A stretch of DNA of 64,000 bases, from positions 91,832,143-91,896,142 of the forward strand of contig NC_052349.1 of the NCBI RefSeq assembly GCF_009727055.1. Direction: 5' to 3'. The first letter of the stretch is position 1; each line of letters begins with the position of its first letter. A model generated the notes under the pieces. The model saw only the letters and a list, made by a program, of their open reading frames with translations. It ran no database searches and was not told the DNA's origin. A program made the position numbers and the translations under genes. This document shows, piece after piece, positions 34,779 to 47,300 of the stretch. The stretch comes from Benincasa hispida (taxonomy: Eukaryota > Streptophyta > Magnoliopsida > Cucurbitales > Cucurbitaceae).

Positions 34779-35976
34779 TATCGGGACGAAACCGAGGATG
34801 GTGAATACATTCCCCTATCCTATTTAATCAACAGGTGAAAATTCTCCCCACGCTCCCTCTCTCATTCCCCATCCAATCAAGGATTACTTGCCTTGTTCGG
34901 AACCCCACCGAAAAAATGAATATCTCCACATTGAACAAATTCATAATTCTCATGTTATAACTATAACGATAACAGTAACAATATTAGGATAATTTTCCAA
35001 CGTAATTGAATTAAACATCATCTACTTGCCAATCCATTTGCATTTTTTATTACATACTCAAAAGTAGACTCCCAAATATCCATACGGATATAAAATTATT
35101 CGAATAAACAACATCAAGTATAATCAAATGGGGCTCACTTTTTAAATTACCATTGATTTTTCCTAACAAGGGTGGCCTAATTTCCCTTCCATTACAATTG
35201 ACCGTAATCGGAGCCTGAATAGAGGAGGAATTCCTTGGGGGCAGCTCACCAACCATCAAGCAAGCTAAATGATCCCTTGATTTTGTACTGAGTACGCTAA
35301 AAATAAAATATTCTTATAACAAGAAATAGAAATCCCAGTGCTCACATATTATATAGCATAAAAAGCGCTTATAATCGTTCCTTCTTCAGACAAGCCATTT
35401 GAACCATTGAAGTTCAAATTAAAAGACACTTCCCCCAAAAACCTATGAAAAACAATACAAGGCATACATAAGGACGCCAAAATTTTCAAGCTGTGCACAA
35501 TATGACACCAAACCAATGTCCAAAGCAAATCCTGGACAACAAAACTGCATGCCATTTTGCCTTCTTTACTTCGAACAGAATAAATGAGGAAACATAATAA
35601 CCCTAATTATGCTGCTCGAACTAGTCTCTGTGTTTTCATTTTAAATTGCTCTGCAAATGGGTTTATAAACAAATATGACATAATTTCATCTGCTAGAAAT
35701 CATCAAGTTGAATAAAAGACTTTATTGAAAGCTATGAGGGAAACAATAGAAGTTCACAACATCGCTGTGGTTGCAGTCGAACCATTCAAGGTTCACGATA
35801 TGACCAAACTCAAACTAAGCAAACACGCTGATTAGCACACAGTACCTCTATTCATAGGAAACTGAAACGGTAATGAACATGCTCCATTCCTCCCTGCTCT
35901 CCCTTTCCTCCTCTCACTCACGCTCTAATTTAGATCTTTCTGCAAGCAATAATTTAGATTTTTACATTCTTGTTTG
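34578..35976. other. Intergenic region, 3' flank of the CUE gene
   Basis: Starts with an ATTTATAAATATAGCAAAATTTCAAT phrase typical of plant MULE ends, then a TA microsatellite. 35040-35960 is AT-rich and includes the likely 3' UTR of the minus-strand gene. The frames at 35050-35259 and 35349-35555 on the minus strand have no family I recognise. Confidence 0.5.
34722..34779. repeat. (TA)n microsatellite
   Basis: Almost pure TA over 58 bp with two TTA interruptions. No coding or regulatory role is inferred. Confidence 0.95.
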
Positions 35977-38318
35977 CTAGAAGACATCAGGATGGAAGCG
36001 CCCTGGAATCGAGCTGCTTTGTTGAGCTTGCTTCAAATGCATTGTCAATGCATAATTGTTTATCTGTTACCAAACCCACAGGATTTTTTTCAACTGATCA
36101 GAAAAAGTTGCATCAACAGAACATATTTAAGAACATAAAACAGATGTGTTGGTAATGGGGAGATACTTAGAAACGTTCTACATTTATATTCTCACCTCTA
36201 AGGTTCTGAGCTGCTCCTGATATTGAGCTACCAGCTGTTTAAGGTGCTGCAACTCTAGATTTTTATCCTCAAATTCCTTCTGACGCTCATGTTGTATGGC
36301 AACTGCTCGCTTAAGAATTGTATTTTCTCGTAGAAGTACTTCAATTTGTTCCTTCAGTTGCATATTTTCCTAAGTGACAGTGAAAAGAATATAAGTTTAC
36401 AAACCCAAACCAATTCTAACTGCTTAAATGCTCCAAAAATATACAGTATCCCAAAATTGTCCCCCAAGCATGTGGAATTTTTTTTGAACTGTGGGCATTA
36501 AAATTAAATTACCTTGTGAAAATTTTGTGCAGCATCAACACCAGCACGTGCACTAATTGAGTTCTCTAAAGCCTCTAATGCTCTTGCTGCACGAGTCTTA
36601 GCATCAGCTACCGTGGTAGCGTTCATCATTTCCACAACAAACAAGTCAATCCATTTTCTACCATCAAGAGAAACGCTGCTTGGTACTGAAGAATTCTCAG
36701 AAGCAGCAGCCTCTCCATCGTTAGCAAATGAACCTGAGAATTTTTTAAAAACGTGCACTGAATAATTGATCTTTACAGAAAAGAACTAAGCTAAAAACTC
36801 AAGGCTAACAACAAAAGGTTAAGAACAGTGCTTTCAGCAGAAAATGCATGATAAGTTCAACATTTATATCAAAGTTTTACAAAGATAGTGCGCTTTTTAT
36901 ATATATAAATATAAATAAGAAACAGAAATGTATATTCATCTAAAGAACCAGAAAGAACAGATTACAATAGATAGTGCTAAAAGGCATAGAAATAAATGTC
37001 CAAACTGGAAAAAAGAAACAAATTACAGGGGCAGTACAGCATCAAAGACAAAAGGATCAAAGAAGATTATAATTTCTCATCCAGCTTTGTATCCAGAAAT
37101 TCAAAGTTAAGGTTTTTTTCCCCCCAACTGTTTATGCATATGTACCAGCCAATTCAATTTGGTAAACATAAGCCTATCGAGCCAAACTACAAACAGGAGG
37201 GTAGATAGCAAATCATTGAGTCTCTTACACGAGAAAAGAATACAACAGATTCTAATATAATAATGCATAGAACTCTGAATGAGAACTCTGTTTCTTGTTT
37301 TTCAAATATCAATCAAAACTTAAACCCTCCTCAAACGTGCACAAGGCAAGGGTATAATTAGGATTCCAAACTAGGGGCAGCCATTAGCGGGACCCATTGG
37401 ATCTCTTCCATGAAATAAGCATGCATCAAATTCTTTTTTTTTTTTTTTTAACATGGAATTTAGTCTTGAATATGATGGATTCATCATCCCAATATAATAA
37501 AAATCATGAACAAACAGAAACAAAGAAACTAAATATGAAGCATCCCCTTCATTACTTAGCATTCTGTGATACCTTGATCCAAATTTGTCTCTGGTTCTGC
37601 AGTAGCAACAGGATTCTCAACAGCAGACCCCAAACACAGGTCACTCAGACTTCTGATGGCAGCATCCAAGTCGTTGCCACATTCTTCAAGGGCTCTCACA
37701 AGAAGCTGAAAGGCAAAATCAAAGCATGATAAAGAAAACCTTGGGGGAAAAACAAACCTGAAAATTTAATTTTATAATATATATGGAGCAATTATGTAAC
37801 AAGACACCGAAAGAGATGCATTACAAATCAAAACTGAATAGAACCACTCCAATTTCAAGCCGCAACTAAGTCAAATTACTTGATATATCAACTTTCAGAA
37901 GCATATTCAACTATAATATACAAGAAGAAAAAGTAACAAGATTCCCTTAAGGTCTACAATTTTTGTAAAACGTTCCGCGTCGATACAGATTATAATGCCA
38001 TCCTATCAAGAAATATCATATTACACAGAAGCAGGAACTAAACAAGGCAGAAAAAAAAAAAAAAAAGAACAATGAGCATCCAACGGAGTACGACAGGTTT
38101 CTCAAAATAAAACCAAAGTGATCTAAAAAGGAAAAGGAAGAGAAAAGAGACCTGATGGTCCATGTGGGAAACAAATGGTGGAGGTGATCAATATGAGAGG
38201 GGCAGCGAATCTAATAGGAGAAGTAGAAGTGGAGAGCAGCGGAGGCGCTTGGCAATGGGAGGCGAAGCGGGAGTTCTTCAAAGAAGGATCTCTTGGTACC
38301 GCACACCACAGCAGACAT
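35977..38318 (-). CDS. CUE-domain ubiquitin-binding protein (five exons; exon 1 frame disrupted)
   Basis: Five exons on the minus strand: 38318-38152, 37705-37573, 36733-36513, 36369-36196 and 36063-35977, all with GT-AG introns and matching phases. The start MSAVVCGTKRSF is typical of plant CUE proteins resembling Arabidopsis At1g80040/At5g32440 (assignment from memory). The CUE domain spans the exon 1/2 junction, with the FP motif, MDHQ, LLVRALEECGNDLDAAIRSL including the di-leucine. Exon 3 is acidic/linker sequence with a conserved WIDLFVVEMM block, exon 4 a coiled coil (ENMQLKEQIEVLLREN…QLRTLE), and exon 5 ends INNYALTMHLKQ…PGRFHPDVF. CUE domains bind ubiquitin and take part in ubiquitin-dependent sorting or degradation; the partner here is unknown. 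Exon 1 is 167 bp where 171 is needed for frame: four single bases seem missing, all near C runs. Repaired length would be about 261 residues. Either sequencing error or a decaying allele. Confidence 0.88.
37432..37450. repeat. Poly(T) run in intron 2 of the CUE gene
   Basis: About 18 T in a row within the intron between exons 2 and 3, a likely site of length variation. Confidence 0.8.
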
Positions 38319-38570
38319 GGTCTCCGGGTTGTCGCTTGCAGAAGCTAATCCCTAAAACGGCCTTCGTCCCCGGAGCAAACACCAAATTCAAATCCGATGG
38401 AAATCCGAGACGACGAAGAGAAAGGGGAAAAAGGTTAGGGTTTAGAGAGATTGCTTGGGAAAGAGGAGGACGAAGAAGAAGAAGATTTTGATTTCTTTGG
38501 GGTTAGGTTTTTTCAATTCTCTGCTTTCCCCTTTCCTAAGGCAATTTAACAAACAGCAGCGTTTACATAC
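38319..38570 (-). promoter_or_regulatory. 5' UTR and promoter side of the CUE gene
   Basis: Upstream of the ATG at 38318, on the minus strand, a CT-rich tract (CTTCTTCTTCTTCGTCCTCC near 38465-38485) fits a plant 5' UTR. No TATA box can be assigned with confidence. Confidence 0.4.
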
Positions 38571-38639
38571 GATTTTAAAGGATTTATATAATAATAAGAG
38601 AGAATGAAATATCAAACGGCGGGGTATGCCCTTCTTGTA

Positions 38640-39086
38640 ATATTTATACAAACTATTTTTATTTGAGTGCGAAATAATAAACACGGTAGTAAATAAGAAA
38701 ATAGATAATAAGTGAAAAATAGTAAATAATATCGTATTAAATAAGATTTTGAAATAGTATTTATTATATTTAATTGTAGATTATAAATAGTTGTAAATAT
38801 CACTATTATAAAATATAGAGTTGGTTATAATAACTCACTCCACTGACTTAAAATTGTGCTTAAATACCCTTTAAGGACATTTTGCGCGTAGATGAGTTGA
38901 GTTGGGTTGATAATTATTATAAGAGGAGAGTAATTGAGAGAATTGATGTGAATAACGAGATGAGAAATGTGAATTAACACGAATAATGAGATAATAGACT
39001 TTCTTAATAATTAGTGAATCAAACGGTGGGTGGGTTTCTTTTTACTCACCCAACCCAACCCAATTTGGGAGGTTAAACGCCCCCTT
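38640..39086. mobile_element. Degenerate MITE
   Basis: The right end GGTTAAACGCCCCCTTAA (to 39086) is the reverse complement of the left end of the element at 39306. The interior at 38650-38780 (AAATAATAAACACGGTAGTAAATAAGAAAA) resembles 39440-39520. The left terminus is not clear. Confidence 0.5.
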
Positions 39087-39305
39087 AATGACAACAACAA
39101 AAAAAAAAATACCAATTTTTAGTCCAATTTGATTGGATATATCCATTTTTTTACTTCAATTTTTCAGTTTTATTTTCTATTCCTTGTTTTTTCCTTAGAA
39201 AAAAAAGTCCTTTTTGGTCTATAGGTTTTAATTAAAGTTTTCATTTGATTCTTAGGTTTCACATTTAGTCTTTAAATTTTGAATTTGGTTTTAATTTAAT
39301 TCTTA

Positions 39306-39601
39306 AGGGGGCGTTTAGGGCAAAGAGTTGGTTATTATATTCTTTTATTATAGTTAGATTATAATAGTTTGTGTTTGGGATGTAGATTATTTTAGTTTGA
39401 ATTATAATAGTATCTATTTGAGGTATAAACTATTTTAGTTTAATAATGAAATAGTAAACATTGCAGCAAATAATAAAAGAATGGTGAATGTAAAATAATA
39501 AAAAAATGTAGCAAATAGAAAATACTATAGCAAATTGGGGTTTTGAAATAGTGTTGACTATAGCTATTATAGTCTTAAGATCTTACCCCAAACACCCCCT
39601 A
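39306..39601. mobile_element. MITE with GGGGGCGTTT inverted ends
   Basis: The left end is AGGGGGCGTTTAGGGCAAAGAG and the right end, reversed, AGGGGGTGTTTGGGGTAAGA. Length is about 296 bp, AT-rich, with no coding. The flanks give no perfect target duplication (ATTCTTA / AAATTTC), so the superfamily (hAT or Harbinger) stays open. Confidence 0.6.
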
Positions 39602-41522
39602 AATTTCAAAAAGTTTAAAATGCTCCTATCATTTATCTATACCTTATCATCTTCCTCTTCCATTTCATTTCCCTCCCATACTTCAATCTATGACATATCA
39701 CTTCTCTATTTTATCTATTTTTCTTCTTTCCTCTCACTCTCCTTGTTAACTGTTTGACTTTTTGTTTATCTTATTAAAAAAAATTGTCCCATTCTATTAA
39801 GGTATATATAGATTATTAGTAGTTGGGTGTTCATTGATGGCCAAATGCGGTTTTTTTTTTTATTTGGATATTTATCGTTTTGGTGAGGTTTTAAGAGAAG
39901 ATTTTTATTTTGATTGTGGGATTTTATGTTAACCTTAAGTTCTGGTTTATTTTATTGCGAGAGATTTGGTATAAGAATTTGAGAAATGAGAGTTATATAT
40001 ATGGGGAAAAAAAGAAAAGATAATTATCTAGTTTGTTTTAAAAATTGGTTGTGTTCAAACTCAAGAAAACTTCAAACAATTGAACATTATACCTATCAGT
40101 GAGAGCATTTCTAAACTTTTTTTTGTTTTATAAGATTGGGAATATCAATGCAAATTTAAAAGTTCATACTAACAGTAAGAATATTACCGAAACTTTTAAA
40201 ATTTCAATGGTATTTTTGAAACAATTGAAGTTGGATGGATATTTTTAAAATAAAATACTAATAATTTCCATCTAAAAACAGTAATATTTTTAAAAATTCA
40301 AGGATATTTTTTTTACACAAAATACAAGATTTGGAGGCATTTTGCATATTGCAGCCTGTATAATAAAATGAAAGCATCTATCTACACAAGCATTATAATT
40401 CCCAAATTGTCCATGAAAATCCTCATTCATTTCTTCCGGAAAAGAGAGCTAAAGGGATAAATATATTGAGAGAGAGGGGGGGGGGGGGGGGGGGGGAGGG
40501 ATATAGTATTAAAATTTTGAAGTGATTCTTCATTGAATGAATTTCAGTTTACAAAATATAGAGGAACTTCAAGCTTTAACAAGAATAACTTATTGTGTTG
40601 AACAAATTAAACCATCACATCAAGAAGGCTAACATATGTAAAATTCCGACCAAATTAATTTCATTTGCTAAACTATTAAGTCTAAGAAGAAATTACATGA
40701 AAAGAAACCAAAACATGACATCGTGAATTTGCCAACAAAGTCTTTCACTCAGTAGATTCAATTTGTAGTATGATAATGAAACATACATACTTCTGTCTTC
40801 TTCATTTTGAAGCCTCAGAACCAAATACACTTATTCTAAAAAAACTTATGGACTAAAATGGTAACTAGAATCTTAACATATTTAACCTTAGCACAACTCA
40901 ACTGGATTACAATATAAATCATTAACACCGTTCCTAATCCCTAAACCCTATAGCTTCCACAAATGTTATTAAGAAAAATCTTTAAGACATTTTCGTTCTA
41001 CAAAATCTTTGAAATATCAATCCAAGAAAACAAGTAGACAACATGAGATAATTCATCAAATTAGTTACTATAAAGCTTATTACATATTTAAATCACTGTT
41101 CACACTGTCTATTACTTTTAGAAGAAAAAAAAAAAAGACCAACTTCAATTGTTTTTTAAAACATAGTCCTCCATGAAAACAAACCAAATGCAAGAAAAAA
41201 AATATTCAAACAAATAGTAGGCAAAACAAGTATTTACTTAAAGTTTTTGTTCCAAACCAAGGAAATTTTTAAGTTCAGTGCTACCACAGAAGATGGAAAG
41301 AGAAGTGAAGTAAAAGAACTTTTTACAGAACTATCCAACAATAAATCGAGGCTGATATTTACATTCAGAGTCAATCTTCCCTCTATTTCCTTAGTCCCAG
41401 GCCTACTCGAATCTAACTACTTGTCATGTTCATAAATCAAATTGTAGAGTTTTAATCCCTGCACTTCCTAGCTAAGTTCATACCTTGCAGCTCGTGTTGT
41501 TCTTCCATGTCCATTTCCAGTG
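39602..41522. other. Intergenic region between CUE and snRNP25 genes
   Basis: No gene supported. AT-rich, with a G21 run at 40476-40496 preceded by GAGAGAGA. 40500-41460 may include the 3' UTR of the minus-strand snRNP25 gene at its right end. The short frame 41247-41435 has no recognisable family. Confidence 0.45.
40476..40496. repeat. Poly(G) run
   Basis: Twenty-one G in a row after (GA)n. Such runs are rare in plant DNA and are often mis-sized in assemblies. Confidence 0.9.
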
Positions 41523-41983
41523 TCAAGTAATGCGAAAACCAGAGGAAGGCCTATTCCTGCCTTCTGATGCACTCTTACGAAAACCCCATATCCTGGAATA
41601 TAATACCCGTCCTCTGAAGAAATTTGCTAGCTGAAATCCAGCTCTACCCATAGAAACAACCTCCTCTTGATTTGAACCGCCCCTGTGAACTTGATAATTC
41701 TCGAGATCATCTTGACCAGCTGGTTGATTCTCTTCAACAGATTTTGATTCTGGCGAGAGACTTTTATGGAAAGTATAAGTTTACTATCTTATAGAACAGT
41801 GCAAGAATATACCATCGACTGTTCATTGCAGAAAGAACATGTTGAGAAATTTTCCTTCATATTGAACTATGTTGTCCTGTTACTAAATAAATGTTAAGTC
41901 TAGACTAATCTAATAGTGAGAAATGCAACAGAGATGATAACTCCCCTTCTGACACTGTATAATAAAAACAATGGAAATTTCAT

Positions 41984-42015
<32 letters not shown>

Positions 42016-43525
42016 AATTTTTTTTTTGGAATAATCTAGAAAGTAATATATATGTTGACTCCCCTCTCCAAACCTAGGGGAGGCTCGCAAAATCATACAG
42101 TTTGCATAATTTGTAGACTGCCACTTGCTCAATGGGACTTCAAACAAGGCATCAAATTGAAGAATTGTGTTCAGAAAAGAGAATGGTATTTGCCCGTGCA
42201 ATATTTATGCATGTTCTAGTGCAGCCATTAAAAAAACAACTTAGAAATCACCATATGCTACAGCAGCCATAAGAAATAACAACTTACGACAGCATTGTTT
42301 TGCAAGAAACACTTTGGTTCTTCCCATCTCTCTTCACCGGTAAACAATTGATAGACATATGCCTAAGAAACTGAAGCTGCATATGACAACAGGGAAAAAC
42401 ATTAAAAGCTAGAAAGCAGAGCCAGCATTTGATTCAATGAACAAGCAAGAGAGACATCACAAAATTCGCACACCTGATCACCATCTTTAATCCCAAAAAC
42501 TCTAATGCATGTCTTGTCATCAATAAGCTTTTCGCCTTCATAACATAAGCAGAAATGTCCCCAGATAAGTGACCTAACAGCATATACATCCAGTAACAGT
42601 TAATGTGGTGGAAAATAGACAAATCAACACTCATGTAAAACCCAATAAAATTACAAAACTAAAGGAACAAAAACAAAATCATCAGCGATAAAATTAGTCA
42701 TAAGTCTCATAACATGGTTAATAATACTAGTATACTACCAAGTACCATGTAATCTTGCAATGTTCACTCCCCCCGGGTGAATCAAAAACTTCCTCTATCG
42801 CTCGTTTAAGATCTGCGACTGTAGCATTGCGTGATACACGAATACCTGGAAAGCCAAACCATGTTTAATTTGTGGTTAAGACTGCAATTATATTCCTGCA
42901 ATATAAAGAACAAGTAGGTTCAAATTAAATATTTGGTTATTTTCACACTACCACACATGATCTCCACATCTATAATTAAAGCAGGAGAAAAATGCCACAA
43001 AATAAAGAATCGCGACATGTAAACATATTGTTGTTGCATTTTCCTTAACCATAGTCGCCACAAGCCACAACACTTCAATTAACTACTCTTTTTAAAACGG
43101 CTTTTCCCGCTACAGTGTTCTCAAGAAAGCACTCCATTACATTCTCTAAAGCACTTGCCAGTTTCCATCCATCTTTAATCTTTCATCTTTCATCTTCCAT
43201 TTTCCATCTCAACCACCAGCAAACCGACAGAAACTTCATTGAAGACAGATTCTCTTCTCACGTCTTACAAGAAGTAAAAGAAGAAAAAGAAAATGTAAAA
43301 AACGGGGAAGGAATCACCAAATACAGAACCGTCGAGCTTCAAGACGAAGAGATCGATGAGATCCTGTCGAGGAAGCAAACGATAAGGCCTCCGGCTGAGA
43401 GCGCGAAAATCAGCATCAATGTCGAGCGTAGGCGGCGGAGCCAAACACCGGTAATCAACGAAGCGGCTGAAACGCCATAAGTTACCGATCTTAGTCCTCT
43501 CTGAGTGAGTAGAAATGGTTGGCAT
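41523..43525 (-). CDS. SNRNP25: U11/U12 small nuclear ribonucleoprotein 25 kDa protein (minor spliceosome)
   Basis: Five exons on the minus strand: 43525-43318, 42845-42746, 42573-42474, 42376-42288 and 41760-41523. All introns are GT-AG, and the 735-bp frame is continuous and encodes 244 residues, starting MPTISTHSERTKIGNLWRF. Residues 47-67 (PYRLLPRQDLIDLFVLKLDGS) lead into the ubiquitin-like fold: GIRVSRNATVADLKRAIEEV, then HCKITWSLIWGHFCLCYEG, EKLIDDKTCIRVFGIKDGDQ and LQFLRHMSI. This order, especially the WGHFCL and LIDD…FGI…DGDQ blocks, is characteristic of the snRNP25 family. The protein binds U11 in the U11/U12 di-snRNP that recognises U12-type introns in the nucleus. The C-terminal 85 residues are hydrophilic and plant-specific in character, ending RPSSGFRIT. 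No damage seen. It stands alone; neighbours are unrelated. Confidence 0.92.
41991..42028. repeat. Poly(T) runs in intron 4 of the snRNP25 gene
   Basis: Twenty-five T followed by AATTTTTTTTT. On the coding strand this is an A-rich tract within the intron, distant from the splice sites. Confidence 0.85.
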
Positions 43526-44497
43526 TGTAGGAGTGTGAAGCAGAGGATTTAGGGTTTGGAATTTGGAATGGGAAAGAAGAGAGGGAACAAAAAAAAGGAG
43601 GAATTTAGGGGAAGTTTGTTTTGTTGGTTTGGTTCTTCTGACTACTGAGCTTTGAAATGGAGAGGAGAGGACCGTTACGAATTACATGGAAGGAGGTATA
43701 TTTATCTATGGACTCGCGCTAAGAATTCTACTTTTCAAATCTGTTCATGGTAACCAAGGTTTAAAATATTCACGTGAAGCCAAACATCTACATCTTCATT
43801 TTACAAAATGTCCATAAAATGTAGATATAAATATATATAAAAAAAATAATAAATTAGTAACCTTTCATGATTTTTAAATAAGTTAACATGTATATTATTT
43901 ATATTAGCATATTTTGTTACTTATTTTTATGGTTTGTGGATTTTTCTATGATATAATAGAAATATCGATTCATCCGTTATGTTAATGTTGAATTCATGAA
44001 AATGTAAAATCAGCGATGAAAATATTGACATGTTGACTAAAGTTTAATATTATGATTGTAACTTGTAATTTTAACCCTCTGAATTTTGAGCATGGTATCA
44101 ACTCAAATCCTGAACCAATGGTTGTATCAATTCAAACTCTTAACTTTTGTGAGTGTATCAACTAACACTTTTTTTCATACTTAGTTTAAAAAATATTATG
44201 TGAAACATATAATTGTTTCAATTAGACTTTGAAATAGTTATAAGTGAATCAATTTAGACTCTTTATTAGAATTACATTTGAAAATCATGCATTAAATTTT
44301 TATATATGTGTACTTCTTCAAATATTGGATTGATCAAATGTATTATTGGAATTTATGCATGAACAATTTTCAAAGGAAATCTTAATTGTGAATTTGAATT
44401 GATTCACTCATTAAAGTTATGAATTTAATTGATAAAATTATAAGTCTCACACGATATTTATCCAAATGGAACATAAATCATGGCGTAGATTGATACA
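43526..44497. other. Promoter side of snRNP25 and intergenic DNA
   Basis: 43526-43720 is purine-rich on the plus strand (so CT-rich in the gene's sense), fitting a 5' UTR/promoter. 43720-44497 is plain AT-rich sequence with repeated phrases such as TCAATTCAAACTC and TTGATACA; nothing else recognised. Confidence 0.45.
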
Positions 44498-44502
44498 CTT
44501 AT

Positions 44503-46283
44503 TGTTGGGTTTTATGTCCTAAAACATGTGGTATGTAAACAATAGAACTTATCCTGAAAATTCAATAAAGGTGTTATTGAATAGATCTATTGCTTGATAG
44601 AAATAGAAATCCAATAAACTTGAAAGTCCTTTAACTATTGAATGAGTACTTGAATTTTATGTGGAGATATAAAGGTGGATTAGGTTCGAGTAAATAGTCA
44701 AAATGATCTACAGCATATGAATAAGGTTAGGTACCTTATTTTGGTAACACTATTGGATACAGTCTGCCCTGTAGTTGTTACAAGGAGTTGTAAAGTGCTA
44801 CAAACAAAGTGATCCTAATTCGTTCATGTTTGACATAAAGAGTGGGGGTGTCGTTGTGCAAAAGGGTTTATACAAGATCGGACCACAAAATTAGTCACTC
44901 TTACTTTATAATGTTGTTTACTGTTTAAGACCGACTATTTCAAAGCGATGACCTAGGTAACTTTACCTTAATCCTGAGCTAACTATGAACTCTTGTTTAT
45001 TCGGGATTACCCTTAGATTTGCATAGGTGAGGGTTAGCTTAACAACGCCGACTCAATAAGACTCTCATTTTCAGGGATAAGAGTGGATAGATAGCTGGGG
45101 ACATAAGGTGCAATATGGAATTCACTCCTACCCCCTTTAGGGATAGCAGAGAGGTCGTTCGTGCTAATTTTAGGTCTTGAATAAGGGGTCTCACCCTCTC
45201 ATTGGCCCGAGAGGGACTCAGTTTTATTGATTGGATCACAAAACAATTGTTCATTAGGGGATCAGTGGACTTAAGGAACAACAGGTAATTTCGGGGGTAA
45301 AACAGAGATTCGATCCAGCCGTTATTATGAACAACCTGTGAAGGGTTGACTTACTAATCATGGTTATATCAAGTGGACATAATATATTTACAGGGGAGTT
45401 CAACTATGGGCTTTAGTGGAGTGACTTATTAGTTAACGAATGAGGGTTAGATTGGTCTAATGAGTTTAGCCGATTAATCTCGGATCGTTGGAGCTCATGA
45501 TCTGTAGGTCCACGAGGTCCCCCTACTAGCTCGAAAATGGATTAGCTGTAGTGTGATAAGTTAATTTGAAAGGTTCAAATTAGAATCAAATGGAATTGGA
45601 GAAAATATATTTAAATATGATTTAAATATATGAAGATGAATTTGCGTAAAAATTAATTTAATATTGGATATTAAATTAATTAAAATTATTTAAATTGTTT
45701 AAATAATTATTTATTAACTCTATTAGAAAATTAATTTGTAAAATTAATAAATTTTGATTTTAGAAATAAAATATGATATTAAAATCAAAATTAAATTTTG
45801 GAAATTTAAATTGGTTTTTCATCTTCATCTTCAAAAGTAGCTCACAATGAAACCCATTTCTTTAATCTTCATTAACTCGAGCTGCATCTCATGCAACAAA
45901 TCTTTTTACATGATAGTCTGCAATATATTGAAGAGATTGGAGTGAAGTTGTGTTGATGCAACCGAATGAATTTTTCTAAAAAATTCGTATTGAAAAAGGT
46001 GTTCTTCAAATGGATTGTTGCAGTGAGCTTTCTCCAAATTCCCTTTGATTCCAGCTTATTTTGAGTCTCATAACTCAATCTAGAGAATAATAGGGAAGAT
46101 CTTGTGGTGGTATGCACAAAGATTTGGAGGAATTAGCAGTTGGAAATCAAGATTTCAAAGGTTCTTCAAAGGTATGTTCTTGAAACCCATTAAACTAAGC
46201 ATGTTTCTTTTCTGCCAAAATTAATGAATTAGAGTGCTTATTGATCCTGTTCGCTTCAGCTGCGTGCTGGTGCCTCTCCAACA
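44503..46283 (+). mobile_element. Solo LTR, family A, perfect TSD
   Basis: 1781 bp, TGTTGGGTTTTATG … CTCTCCAACA, flanked by CTTAT at 44498-44502 and 46284-46288. It closely matches the LTRs of the 8.9-kb element. No internal sequence remains. Confidence 0.93.
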
Positions 46284-46288
46284 CTTAT

Positions 46289-47109
46289 GATTTATATTGA
46301 TACAATTATTAGTTCAAATGTTAAATTGTTACCATCTCCAAAGTTTAGTAGTGTAAATTGGTACTATTAACTATTTAAAAAATAATTTCATTTATTGGTT
46401 AATTGGTCAATTTATTCATGAAATGAGTTGGATTGATATTAGTTGCAAAATAATTCTATTAGATATAATAAGTACCTTGTGTGATAATTGAGAAATCATA
46501 TGGCTCAAATCTTTAGTATTCTTCTGTTTATTGTCTATGTTTACTATTTAGGTCTAATATCGTCAACCATTGTTACTAAAAAATGAGAGAGAAACCTCAT
46601 TGAGAATGAATCAATATTTTCTTTACATCTTTAAAAAAAATCATAAATGATAAAAAAAAAAATAATAAAATGACACTACTATAAATATAATGTGAAAAAA
46701 AAAAAGGTAAACTAAACACGTAAAATGTCTTTTTTTAACTAATTTAAATACTTTTAATTTTTTTAAAAAAATATCTATTGACATCGATGTTTTATCGATA
46801 TTCCCATCTATACTTTCGTATAATTAAGACATTAACCTTTTTTAAAGCAGACATTTACATTTTATTGGCATTAACATCTTAAAAGAATATTTATTATTAT
46901 TATTACTGTTAACCTTCATGTTACCTAAGTTTTAGATATTGTAAAACTTTCAAATTAATTTTTTTTTAAAATAAATTAAATTTTATAAATGAGAGGAAGA
47001 TACATTTATATTAGTCTTAGCCAAGAACGTAAGCCATAAGAGGAAGTTGAATCAACAAATAAGGAAGCCAAGATTATACTAACATTTTAAATTAGAAAAT
47101 CTTGACATG
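46289..47109. other. Intergenic AT-rich DNA
   Basis: No ORF, RNA gene or repeat family recognised. Several A/T runs, and loosely repeated TAATTTCATTTATTGG-like phrases. Confidence 0.4.
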
Positions 47110-47300
47110 GTACAATGGATATATATATGTATAATATAATATAATATAATAATAAAAAAATATAACTAAATTAAAAATAACTAAAATTATAATGGTATGG
47201 AAATATGAATAGAAATAAAAAAATACAATTTTATGGAAATAGGAAATAAATAAGATTTTATTTTTATTCTCATGAATGTGCATCCTTTTAAGATCCACCA

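Noticed and set aside
35050..35555. Possible extra minus-strand gene downstream of the CUE gene
   Set aside because: Two short frames with no family resemblance and no convincing splice signals linking them; left as intergenic/3' UTR.
35600..35650. Alternative last exon of the CUE gene (AG before AGCAATTTAAAATGA)
   Set aside because: It would add only four residues before a stop, while 36063-35977 encodes the conserved C-terminus ending HPDVF.
38162..38491. 109-codon plus-strand frame rich in Arg and Gly
   Set aside because: It is antisense to exon 1 and the 5' UTR of the CUE gene, whose coding strand has family motifs and splice sites.
43115..43480. 121-codon plus-strand frame
   Set aside because: Antisense to exon 1 of the snRNP25 gene; no recognisable family in this direction.
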